The notes beneath the pieces are model-generated. The model had not been told where the DNA came from. It did no database searches and was given only the letters and a program-made list of their open reading frames with translations. Positions 1 to 12,700 of a DNA stretch of 64,000 bases are shown here, piece by piece; position 1 is the first letter of the stretch; each line of letters opens with the position of its first letter. A program made the position numbers and the translations under genes. The DNA is from Antedon mediterranea (taxonomy: Eukaryota > Echinodermata > Crinoidea > Comatulida > Antedonidae): positions 6,675,001 to 6,739,000 of the forward strand of contig NC_092680.1 of assembly GCF_964355755.1 (NCBI RefSeq), in the 5' to 3' direction.

Positions 1-434
1 GATTCCTATATAGTTCTGAATACAACTTTGAAACAAGAATTTTACATTGCTTAGCAAATTTCTAGAGTTTACACACAACTCACACACCATACAAAATGTC
101 GGTGTTGACGTCTGGTGTGTAAACTTTGGAGTTTTGCCATAGGCTTTTTAAAGGGTATTAAAGAGTTGTTCTTTTGCATCTTACACCATACTAGGTCACA
201 TTTTAGTGTTCGACAGACTTGATTCAGTAGTTTTGAATAAACAAAACTTCTGCTTGAAATGTAAAGTGCACTGGAAGTCCTCCTCCAGCTCTCAATATCA
301 CCAATTAGTCTTTTTCAAAGCTTCATATCATGGTTTATGAAACATTTTTAGTCCTCCATTTTAATGTTTCCATTCACATTGCAAATTTTAAGAACCATTT
401 TTGTTTATGTTCTTGCATTTAATAACTTCATACA

Positions 435-454
435 GTAATACTCCATGGTAATAC
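435..454. repeat. minimal P-type footprint candidate (7-bp repeats around TCCATG)
   Basis: GTAATAC at 435-441 and again at 448-454 flank only TCCATG, the outer six bases of the right end of the P-like family. It fits an excision footprint whose left terminus was lost. With so little sequence between the repeats chance is possible; the exact 7-bp spacing is what supports it. Confidence 0.4.
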
Positions 455-2094
455 CATCATTTTTCAAAAACAAACAATTCTAATTAATTTTAAAGCAGAC
501 ATTTAAGTGAGTTTTCACTCCTGTGGTGTCTAGACATACAAATTAAACAGATACTGACAAGTACATTAAAGTTGCCAAAACTCACTCTCACCACAACCTA
601 AAACAATCTTAACAATGAATTCGTTTTGCAAGTTTCTAATATTATAAATTACTATTATTAACAGTAATATTTTGCAGTAAAAAGTGCAATAAGTATTTTC
701 GTTTAAATTGATTTTTTTCATCTCCAAGAACAGAGTAATATTGAACATTATGGCATTCAAACCATAAAAATCCAGCATTAAGAAGTTAATACTCTTTCAT
801 CAATTCAGAAGGGACTTCAGATGAACAAAACAAGAAATGAAATTAAGTCTTACATATTTCATTTAAGGAATTATCTGTTTTGTCGATTGGGTTAAAACTC
901 TCATTAAATGAAAAACACAATAATAAAATATGAAAAAGTAATCTGAAAAAAATAGTGAATCTATATCAACGTTCAAAACTGAATGTTCATAAATATTTTT
1001 GAATGTGAAATTTTGACAAAATTGTTCCAAATCCAACAAAATCCTCACAAACTGCATTTACAAAATAAAAGTACTCTCACTCATGCTTTTTACTCAAAAC
1101 GTCCTCTATCTCCAAAAAATAAACTGCACAACTGCCATTCATCTATGTTAGAATATCATTTTTTCAAAATGTCTTTGGGACAGCCCACATTCAGTAATTC
1201 TAGGCCATTTCCATACCTCAAAATTAGATTCCAGAGAATGTGGAGAATGTAATAAAAAAAAATAGGTAGCAGTCTATGTCTGTTTTATATCTATATATAT
1301 ATACATAAGCACAGAAGACACAAGCATTCATATTTCCACTTTCAACTCAATTTATTGTGATCAAGTACAATCTCTAAATTATCAATTTAAATTAGAAATT
1401 GTATCTGCTAATATGATTATTTTCAAATAAATTTAATAAACACTGATCTATGTAGATAATTTGAGGTTGTCACCATCCCCGAATGATGATGGAAACTAGT
1501 ATTATAATAACTGTAATATTGATCATCATTATTAGAAACTAAAAAATTATTCAATAAACATCTACTGCTGTCCAACCACATACAGACATCAATGCATGTA
1601 TGTTATAACTTGCCAGTGGTCTAAAAACATCCAGAAAGTCAGTATTCAAAATTTGTATTCTTTCACAAATTGATCAGTTGGTATTCTTACTCAATCAAAA
1701 AATTAAGATTATTAAAAATTGATTACGAACGAAATGTAATACTGTTAAATAGTCTGCGTAATTGTATTACATCCTCTAAAACCATTTGCAGTCCATGCCA
1801 ATTTCTTATTACGGAGTTTCTTTATGCAACAGAGAAAATAGGCTATATATTGAAGTTTTAAAAGAAAAAAACACAATGAAAAAATGTCATTGGCTATATA
1901 TCTTGAGATAATACAATGAAAAAAGTCTGTCGCTGTGTATTTTGAGCTGTTACGTAACCTATCAACTACACTTTTCATTTGTTATAATACCACAGTGGGC
2001 AAAAATGAAAAGACTTTAGGTTTGTCGGCTAAGTTGAAATAATGCCTCAATTATGATTTGGCTTCCATGTTTTCTTTTCTTTTTTTAAGGCAAA

Positions 2095-2275
2095 CTGCCT
2101 TCTTTGTTCTTTTCTTTTTTCAGGCAAACTGCCAAGGATAGCCATAAGCGAAATCCATCCTGTTCACAAAGCAAACATACACACAACGCCTTTAGAAAAT
2201 ATCCTGACATGTGATGAGATTTGAACCCAATACACTCTGATCGGAAGCCGGGCATCTTAATCATCAAGCTACAAT
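2095..2275 (-). repeat. tRNA-derived SINE, copy 1
   Basis: Read on the minus strand it begins with a tRNA-like head (TAGCTTGATGATTAAGATGC as A-box region, GGGTTCAAATC as B-box), then a body with CACATGTCAGG and a tail ending GGCTATCCTTGGCAGTTTGCC. Body and tail resemble the copies at 58787-58972 and 61637-61812. A short duplicated tail (AGGCAAACTGCC twice) follows at 2087-2131. Confidence 0.6.
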
Positions 2276-3075
2276 CCATGTTCAGAAAATGTTCAATCCA
2301 ATGGTTATCAATGATAGTTAATTTAACATATACAAAACCATGTAGTAGTAAAAAACTGTTACAAAGCCATGTTATGTAATGAATTCTTAGAATCCAGGCC
2401 AACAGGCAAACAAGTTTCTAACAACATCCCATCAAGTGCACATCAACCCATGACATTTGAAGCCTTCTAACTAGAAAAATGCTGCTCGACTCATTGACAG
2501 ATTTAATTATAATTGTTCTTCCTTCATTAAATGATGCTTGTATTGATATTCTATTTAATAAATTAAATTATCAACCATTTTTGTTTAAAAATCAGTAAAC
2601 ATTTTGTGTACGCCCGAAATGCTCTATTTGGTTACGTTGTTAGTTTGTGTAATGTGCATGGGCCATTCAACGGAAAATTTAATATCAGCAGATGTATTCA
2701 TAGACTCTCTTCTCCCAGACGTGATTTAGTGTGTGCGCATGCCCAGTCCAAGTTTACAATTTCCCATTTTTTAGTCTTCGTAAGTAATAGCACCCGCATT
2801 GATACTGTTTTGTAATGATTCCGTCCTGGACTATAACTGCCTAAAGACGCGGCGCGAAAAAATAATGAAATAGAAATACCATATGAATGAACTTCTTTAA
2901 GTACAAACCTTTTAGATGTATAATTTCTACAGGAACATTCTTGTTGATAACTTCTGCTAGACATCACAACATTCTCTTTACTTCTTTGAAAGTTTCTTCC
3001 ACTGGATTTTACAATAAATCTATCTAGAGTTGGTCATTCTTTCTGACTCTGTATACAATAAATTTAGAATTCTCC

Positions 3076-3081
3076 TTTATT
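3076..3081 (-). terminator. candidate polyadenylation signal AATAAA for SMG5
   Basis: TTTATT on the plus strand is AATAAA on the gene strand, 459 bases after the SMG5 stop. It is the first canonical hexamer I noticed downstream and lies in an AT-rich stretch. Other hexamers occur nearer the left edge, so the true cleavage site could be further on. Confidence 0.35.
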
Positions 3082-3539
3082 TTTTATTCTCACAAGATTT
3101 ATATCTGAAGCCAATTATGTATGTATGTTCACTTTGCTCGATGTGTTCATGTATGACCATCATGACTTTATACTTAGTTACATGCATAGTAGTTGTTTTG
3201 TATGTTTTCTTGCAGTAACATCCTTAGAGTTCAATCTTCTGGTTTTGCATATTAAGTTGATATTCTAGTCCATTTTTTTTCTCGACACAATTTCAAAATA
3301 TCTAGTGCTCACTCTGTGTTCTATTTGCAGATGGTCTGTGTTGATCCTCTTGCTACCAGTCATCTCTGTTTCTTCCATTTAGTGAGGACAACTCTTTGAG
3401 TAAACTTCCTTAATTCTGCTCTTTTCCACTAACCTTACCATGAATTAAAGTAAAGGTAAAATATGTAGACATAGCTGAAGTAGTAGTAGCAGCATTCTTT
3501 GACTCAGATCATTCCCTTGGATCCATGCTTCCATATCCG

Positions 3540-3750
3540 TCATCCCTGTGTTTTCCATTTAGCATGGAAAACAGTCACATTCTCAACATTGATTCCTTCA
3601 GATCTTGTGTTCTGGATGAGAGCGTGTAAAATCTCTGGCAAGGTCTGCTCAATCTTGTAGCTGGTGAGGATTGTAACCATTCCACTGGAGTCATACTCGG
3701 AACTCTGATGAGCAAAGTATCGGCAACAGTCCAAGATACCATAGAATGAC
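3540..3750 (-). CDS. SMG5: SMG5 last coding exon, end of PIN domain and stop
   Basis: 211 nt including TGA at 3540-3542. It encodes SFYGILDCCRYFAHQSSEYD, then SSGMVTILTSYKIEQTLPEI and the C-terminus VTVFHAKWKTQG. Human SMG5 ends DFYKQWKEIG. After VTILTS there is no acidic pair (SMG6 has TDD), as expected for an inactive SMG5 PIN domain. The acceptor is AG at 3751-3752. Confidence 0.95.
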
Positions 3751-6700
3751 CTATAGAGATTTACAATTTAATTATTATGTTATCTTAATGATTTTATTTT
3801 GTATTATATTTATGTAATTAATTTGTACATGATTTGCTTGATATCTTCTAAAAGAATTGGAAGTTAAGATCAATAGGCATGTAGTTGCCTTTTCGTCCAT
3901 ATTTCACTCTATATATTGATGTTTTTTACTATATTTTCTTATGGGTAAATAAAAGAAACCTTTAACTTATAACAATATTGCAGTAAATTATGATTATTGA
4001 TTTTCATCATTTATGAATCAAGAAAACAAATATTACCAAACTCGCTTATCCTCATTCTTTGTCTTCTTTCTTTTCACTGATTTAACAACCTCATTTTCCT
4101 TCTGAGCTCTCAGGTACCTACAAAGATTGTTATTAACTTCAGAAATGCTTTAAAATGAAAAGCAATGAACAAACCATTTTGATGATTCATAATGTAATTT
4201 GAGAAACTTTCATAACATCTGTACATATCATAGCCTCTGCTAAAATGTATGTCTTAATAATTTCCTTTTCAAAAGTGCTTAATTACGAAAATGAAGATGA
4301 TACTAGAGTTGACAGGAGGTAGGTAAAGGTATTGCAGTATAGCATGTAGCTTGTGTAAGGCAAAAGACAAGAAAAAGAAATTGGCAAAGAAATTGTATAC
4401 AAGTCAGGCAGTATTAGATAGATTCAGAATGCAATTTAAAAGTCAATCAGTTGCATAAAAAAATGAAACACAGACGAAGCGATTTTGTTTTAGACATAAT
4501 TCAATGTAAATAAGCTTTTTCATTTGTTGAATTCATCCAACATACCACAGAGAAATCAAAGAATCAGGACAACATGAGTTTTCTAAAAATAGGTAAATTA
4601 AAGCATTTACTTGTTTGAATTGATTTCTTTAAAGTATAACATATTTGTGAGAAATGGTAACAAGCTGCACACTTAAGTCTACCCTAAGACTTACTTATTT
4701 TTATTTCGGACAGATTTTAGTTTTTTGTTATAAGTCTGAACTGAATGTTAGTAAATCAATTGCTTTTATTAGTTCTAGTCTTGTTTACTCTTATTCTACA
4801 ACCTTAAATACATAATGAAATACAACTCTTTTTATCAAACCAATGGTAACAATAAAAAAAAAATTGTGATTCATTTGTGATTACAAACAAGATGAAAATT
4901 TACAATCATTTTAAAACTGTAAGTACATTTTTTAATAACATAAGAAAAAAAAAGTTTTTATGGTATTAGAAGTGAGCACAAGTTGACCGTCTCATCCGAT
5001 GATTTTTATTTTTACTCAGGGGATGGACCAAATATAAACTAACTTCAAAATTCCTACAAAAAACAGAAAGAAAGTTATTAAGGTGACGAACCTGTTTCCT
5101 TTGTGGAACTCTCTCTCGAGGTACTTGATCGTGTCTCGGGCGCCCTGCTGAGTTTTCTTGCTCATGTCCAAAGTATCAATCACTAAAACGACAAATAAAA
5201 AAGCATATCACTTGCCTATCAAAAGCGACACCGTTTGTGATGCCACATTTGAAAATGAAAGCTTAATTTGAAATCAGATTTTTTTTTTTCTGTTAATACC
5301 AATTTTATTAAATGATTGACAGATATAATAATTGATAGATGGAATGATTCATTTTGACAGATTTTTAGAAGTTTTTTTTGAAAGGTCTATTTATTCAATT
5401 CTAACAAATTGTCTTTAATATTTGCAAATCATGGTAGAAAACAGCTAGGAAACCTTAGAAATACCATTTATGGAAAAGTGATGAAACTTTAAAGATTTAA
5501 GAAAGCTGGTTAGATTTAGGCCCAAAAAATAAAAGACCAAAACTAAAATGAGTAAAGAAGTAGTGTTTTAACTTTTAAAAACCCTTTATTTTTCATTATT
5601 GTAACATAATCTTAATATTATTCAATCTATCTAAAAGGTAAAAATTGACACACATACAAACAACAACTACAAAACCTGTTTATATGCCAATACATTTTTT
5701 TTAGAAATTTCAGAGAATAAAAAAACAACAGCATCTTATTTTCTATTACAAAATGTATTTCTTTATTTCAAAAATTGAAAATAGTATTAACAATGATAAC
5801 AATTGCTAACTAATACAAAGTAGATTTGCATCAGGGAGCAAAGTTAATAGGTCAGATGTTTGCTCTCCTCTGATGTTAATTGTACGTCTGGATGATACAT
5901 TGAAAACATCAGTACAATTACATCAGAGCAAAACATCTAAAGGTTGCAGCCAAGATGTGCAAAAATATATACACTTTGAATGAGATGTGAGGAAAAACAA
6001 GGGTACCTTAAACCTTGAAACTTAACAAATTTAATAAAGAAAATATATTACTTTACAAAATCTTTAGTTTTAAGTCTGTAGAAAGATACACTTTCCATGT
6101 TTATTAAACTAACTTTTACCCAAGAGAGCCTTAAGATGTCTTTAAATTAAATTTGAAAGGAACAAACTAGCAGGGCTGTTACTATGCGTTTCTCCATGTT
6201 GACATTTCTGACACAAATCAAATCAGAAACCAAGCTTCAAAATAAAACTTCGTTTAAGAATCTGTTTTTATTAGTGTATTATTAAACAGTTGTTATCAAA
6301 ACTCCAATTTTATGACAGTTGAACTACAGAAATTTGATTATTTGTACATAATTTCTGACACCTTAATTTCCCTTGAGCCCACTGGGGGCAGCAGAACTCA
6401 CTAAAAAAATATTTCCCTTTTCTATTCTATTCTTTAATTCTTTATTTATTATTCATATTCGCTTTTATTTGTTAAAATATTTATGAGATGAGTAGTAGTA
6501 ATTAGTCTTGTTTATTTTATTTCATTTATATGTAATTTTTACTTTCTATGGACCAGAGATTCCGAAATAAAAGATTGAATGAATGAATGAATTTCTTCCC
6601 ATGGCCTAAAAATTGTAAAATGAAAAACTTAAACTTATGTCCAATTTTTTGCGTATTGAAATTGAGGGAGGTCCTGGTTGGCTCTCCACCCTGAATCAGG

Positions 6701-9700
6701 CTATGCCTTTCCTCCTGTAGTAATTCTCACTAAAAAAGGTTAAACTCTTCTAACACTTTGATTTCCATTTTAAATCCAATCCTCAACATACAAATACTTT
6801 AACATCAAGGGGAAATGCTTTTACCCCTTATAGTCACTGTACAGGATGCAAACTGTAATTCTCAAATTCAAGAGAAAAAAACACACCAAAACTTTGTATT
6901 AAAACATAATTTCATTATAAATAGCTTTTAAACACAACCTTGAAAAAAGGAAAAAGAGTTTCTTATAGACGACTGTGACAAATTACTATCTAAACCTTGG
7001 TATTAATGTACAGCCTCTCACAACTGTATAATATTTGATTAAACTTTGGCAAATGCACTCAGTATAGGCGTTAAACGAAGCATGACCAATTGAATCAATT
7101 AAAGGTCAGATGTAATTTTGATTGGTTCATTATTTCCGAGCTGTAGCAGTAATACTGACTATAATTAACCAATTAGGAGCTTTTAATTACAATTTCATTA
7201 TGGTGTCAGACATGGAAACTGCTTCGTGTTTATAATGTGTATGCAGATTGAGTGGTGATTTATATTTTATTACTCACCACTTATAAAAACAAACTTTCAT
7301 TTTTGTCTTAATGCTGACACCAACGATATTCTCTATTTGCCAAGTTAAAATATTTACTGTATATCACCATGTCGGGAATCTCTACCAAAACTGGAGATTT
7401 TTTTGGTAAATGTCCAAAATGTAAAATTAAAACTGACAAATTAGAAAAAAAAAGTTGTAAAATCAAACAGCAAAAAATCTACAGAGAGTTGACCAAAAGA
7501 AGTGAAATTGATATTATAGGTTTTTTATGTAATTAGATTTACACAAATAATACAATACTGAATATATAAATCTTGATAACTAGCCTACAATTTATAGTTT
7601 AATAAAAAAAAAAAGTATGGAAAGAAAGTTGAACAGAATTTGTTTCAGAACAGAATTTGTTTCAGAACAGAATCTTATTTCAGGACAAAAAAATCAAGAA
7701 TTGGAGATGGACAAATATATCATGGAATGGACTCCAAGAACAGGCACACAAGGCCGAGGAAGACCAAAAAAGAGGTGGAGAGATGATATTGTTGCATTTG
7801 CAGGTGTATCTTGGATGAGGGCAGCACAGGACAGGAAGGGACCGGCTCAGCTTGGGGAGGCCTTCACCCTATAGTGGGCTAAAAATGGATGAAATGATGA
7901 TGAAATGTTTTAGGAAACATGTTCAGACTGCTTCATCACATAGGAATTCAATAGGCACTGCAACATGTTTTTTTAAGCACAAAATACAACAGTAGTAATC
8001 CCAGTGGTGTTGGTTTTGATAAATGAAATTGAGAATGGTTGTAGCATAGGTAGCAAAACATGCTACAGAATAGGCATTGAAATTGAGAATGGTTGTAGCA
8101 TAGGTAGCAAAACATACTACAGAATAGGCATTATGATATAATGTATGAACCAAGTTCAGGTTTCTCTGTTGAAAACTTTTATAATCAAGTTAACATTTCG
8201 GAAGGTTATTTTATTAATTAATACAAGATCATTTTTTCTTTATTAGCAATTGATTAAAAAAACCCAGAAGCTATTATCTTACAAACAATAGAAATGATTT
8301 AATAGCGGTATGAGATATTATCAATGCAATTATCAATGCAATGACATTAGAGCCTTATTCACTATTGTCTTAATAAACTTACCTGTCGACATTAAGAAAC
8401 AATATAAGTATAATACAGTAGGTAGTATAATTAGATCAGGAAATCGCAACTTCTACAATATTGCATCAGAAAAAGATAAGTTGATAGGATCTGGGTAATT
8501 ATCCATCTTAAATTATAACTTTTTTTTGCCAACACTTGAGGCCAGAAAAGTTAATTTCTAATTAGTTCCTTTGTTAATAGCAGGTTGAAGTTATTAAGGA
8601 ATTGCCTCTAGTAGCAGTTAGAAATTGTGCTGATATCATTATTTTTGCACACTGTATTGAATTGAACGTAATTAATAATCTATCAAGGAGTTAAAAATGG
8701 ACAGGGAAATATACATATAGTAATGCATGCAAGGTATGAGGTATAATAATGATGCAATTGGCACGGTATGGTAATTGATGTGAGGTAGGTATGGCAGACC
8801 TCCCAACTCTCCTGATGACGGCAAGAGTCTTCTGAAAGTTCTCTCACTCTATTGCTAAAATAGAATTTTACCGAAAAAAATATCATAATACTTATAATTT
8901 CTACTACTTTCCAATTCATGCATTGGTTAATAAGTGAAAGAATGAGTTGGCACCATATTTTCTGCCTTTGGGACATGTGACGTACTAGTATACCTTTAGA
9001 TAGTGTCCACTATGGTTAGAAGCATTTATGAAAATATTATAGAATTAAAAAACCTCATGTTATTTCATTTTTCTGGGTATGGTAAAGTTTGTGAGGTACC
9101 AGTACGGAATTGATATGGTATGGTAATCATTACCTGCTTTAGGAATGACAACGATGAAACGTGCACTTGAAGCAAGCTGTTTGACAAGATTCAGGTGATT
9201 AGTTAAAGTCTCAGCATCAGGTACAATGTATGGAGAGAGACTGCCCTCACTCGGTTGAATGCTTCCCTCAAGTTGTTGTACTTCAGTCTGTAAGTAGACA
9301 TAACATTTTGATACCAAGAAATTCTATAAGTGTAAATGCTTTGTGGAAAATAAAACATTTACAAAGTCTTATGTCCAAATTTAATCTAAATTCAGAGGTG
9401 CGTTTATGCTCTTAAGCATGGAATTTTACTTTGCCATTTATAGAGTTAAAAATATTAAAAATGTATTTAACATCACGAACAAAACATGTCTATAATACAA
9501 TTATTAATAAAAGTAGGACGAACTATCAGAAGACAAAAAATTAGAACATGTTACATTAAATTAAATAAAAATATACAATTACATAAAAATTTCAAAGCGA
9601 TATGAAAAATGTCAAACCATCTTGACATTAACTGCCAAATGACGCTAGCATATTTTTTATTGACGTGAACAGTGATAAGGGAATTTTTTTCACAATCTTT

Positions 9701-12700
9701 ATCCTATCTCGTTTGACAAGTTGCGTCGAGAAATTGATACAAACAGTAATTGGCAAAGTTAAACGAGGCCACTACACAACACAATTCTATTATGATATTC
9801 ACTCATTCACTTTCTAAAAGCTCAACAAAATTCAGGTCTCGATTAAAATTGGCTTTTTCCTTTTACCCGCCCCGGAAAGAAACCGCAGAGTGTGCGTAAT
9901 TATATAGTAAAAACGCTGTGGATTGGGGACTTAGTGGAAAGTGTCTGGTGACCCTCAATGTAGGCTGACTATGCAGTTTAGCACCGTACAGGGTGGATTA
10001 ACCAATTAAATATCTTGATTTCCCAGGGGCTTTAAAGCCTATACTCGTAACCTCATCCATGTGCGTGTACCCTGACGTATACAAACCAGATAAGCAGACC
10101 TGTCATACAATCTTAAAGGGATATATATTAAAAAAATATGAAAAATGGTCCAGTGCGACCAAAGAATGTTACAGATGAACATTCAATATCGTAAAACAGA
10201 TACTTTAATTTCTGAATCCAATTTAAATTCAGTATAGTGCATTATTTTGCAATCAGCGTTTATATTGTTTTAATAGTTTTATCTGTAATTGCTTTCTACT
10301 TTTTGGAAACATTTTAATCTTAAACCAACAATATGGAAAACCCATAACAAATTTATAGATTTATATTCAAAATGTAATAAATTATAACTAAGGAAAACCA
10401 TGGTTTATTTAATCATAAATGTTATTTAAATAAAACTGAATAAAAAAGTGTAAATCTAAGTGATTTTGAAAAGCAATCATCATTGTTTTGATCTCTTGTA
10501 TTGAGTCTTGATCTGGTAGAGGTATTTTAGGCAACATGTTTGTTGTTCTAGGATATTAAGAGTTTCAGTGGTCTAATGGTAGGATGTCTGCATATCAAGC
10601 AGAAGGTTCCAGGTCGATTCTCGGCTGGAGCAGATTTTTCTCATTCTCACAAAGTTAAATAATAAGTAAGATATTTTCTATTTTATTTGTCTGGGATTAA
10701 ATTTGAGACAACAAGAAGGATAAAGTAAACAACAAGAAATCCACAAGGGGCTTTAGCATTCATTAATAGCCTGTGATAATTAGCCAAATTAAATTTGTAA
10801 TCATAACATAATAGTTTCATAGGTTTTTACAGCCAATTTATCAATTTTAATTTAGGCAGGACTTATGATTCAATGTGTAGCTTGAATATCTCTTGGGGCA
10901 TTTGGCCAAATCTCATAAGTGAGGTATGTACAGTGTTTACACAAACTTTCACTGTATTTATTACAAATTAAAAATGTGACAAGTTAATTCTGGCAATAAA
11001 TTGATCAGTCCTATGAAGTTAAATTTGTTAGTAAATATGGCAAGAAAAATTCCCCCGCAATTTTTAATAATTTGCTGTTATTAGTGATAAAGGTGCAAGT
11101 CTCCAAATGTAATCAGTTGAGTGTATAGAACTAATCCCGAAGCAAAACAACATTGAAAAAAAAAAATGTGTTTCATATGATCGACATGACAAGCTCAGAG
11201 GAAATGTGGACACTTTCATTTTAGTATATAGAGGTGAAATCATTTATAAACTCAATTAAAATCAAATCTAAAACAGTTTTAACATTACTTTTCACTTTAT
11301 GTATCATATTAAATGGAATTAAATTTTGTACACACAATATTATACTAGAAGCTATAAGTTGCATTAATTCCTCACACAATTAGTACTATATGATCAAGTA
11401 TAATCTTGTGTTCTAGTATTTAATCCCACCAAATAATTTAGGCTAAATATGGACAAAATACTCAATTTCAATAATTTAATTAAATCAATCAATCAATCAA
11501 TCAATCAAATTAACATTTATTTTCTTCCGCAGTAAAATAACAACAAATATCCAATATAAATTGTGAAATGAAGGAAGAGGGCAAAACTCAAAAAGTAACG
11601 CCAGATGAAAAACAGAAAACTATTAATCAAAAGACCTTGTGACGAGCAAGCCCTAAATTATAAATATAAATAAAAATTACAAATTAATTAGCGTACACAA
11701 ACACACAGACAGGACAGGGCAAGAAAAAAGAGAAAAAAGGAACAAACGATCATGTGATATAAAAACTGAGGATGGTATAAACAACATTTTATAAATCATA
11801 TTTTGACAAAAGAAACTGTTTGGCTGTATGAGAGAAAATTTTCCTGAGAGGTATTAAGGCATCTCCCTAATTTTCACTTGGCTTATTATATTATATAATA
11901 AGAGAATGAATGGTCAATAGAGCTACTGTACAGCTGCAACCGCAATTTTACCTGAAAATGTTTCTAAGCAGGGAAAAATTTCATTTTAAAATTTTGTTTA
12001 GCAATTATTGCTATTAAATCAAACTGATTTTTTAGTCGAGAAACATAGTTTTGTATTGTCTTTTTTTGCTACACAATTTTAGAAATGTGTAGCAATAAGG
12101 TTCTTTTGTATAGCTTTTTGCTATGCTACAATGGCGAAATTATTCCCTGCTAAGGTGCCTGGACTCATAAATAAGCTGGGTTGAATAACATAATCTATTC
12201 AAATATTTGTTATTGGATAATCAAAAAGAAATCCTTAAAATAGCTAATAAAATCTAATGATCAAGATGAACCTTTTAACTATTGAAGTTAAGTTGTATTG
12301 TTTGTTGAAGGTTTGCATGGCGAAATCAAATGTTGATATAAAGTCTGCGGTACACCACATATATTAGTTCTGAAAAAAAAACTGTTGCGTTTCTCAAGAG
12401 AAACTTAACAGTTCTAATATACGTGAAGTTATGTTCTTATGAAATAATCATTATTAATTAATTATCATCATATTTGTTGCCACTTAAACAATAATATAAT
12501 TAAATAATAATAGAAAAAACTTTTAAATAACCTTAAAAAAGAAATTTTCCTGTTATATCATATAAGCTTGCATGGAAGCTAAAACATCATACGCAGAACA
12601 TGGAATTCATCATCACACTGAACTGCAATTTACATTGACAAATTCATATCGTAATATTTGAAATTGGAAATTACTCGTAATTGATTTTGCTTCAATGCCA

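Larger units (their letters stand above)
1..3539. other. SMG5 3' UTR and downstream flank
   Basis: AT-rich sequence without a recognisable coding exon. It holds a six-base P-type footprint candidate (435-454), a short TA-rich run near 1285-1305 and a tRNA-derived SINE at about 2095-2275. The short open frames here are not conserved-looking. The right part is probably SMG5 3' UTR. Confidence 0.6.
5183..9133 (-). other. SMG5 intron with LINE remnant and tandem repeat
   Basis: A 3.95-kb intron. It contains a LINE C-terminal remnant (7728-7892) and a 54-bp tandem duplication (8025-8132). The rest is unremarkable AT-rich sequence with short poly-T and poly-A runs. Confidence 0.7.

Noticed and set aside
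2085-2402. 105-codon minus-strand frame
   Set aside because: Mostly the tRNA-derived SINE read through by chance.
3555-3580. GTTTTCCATTTAGCATGGAAAAC palindrome
   Set aside because: It lies in SMG5 coding sequence and is explained by the codons for the conserved C-terminus; no flanking duplication.
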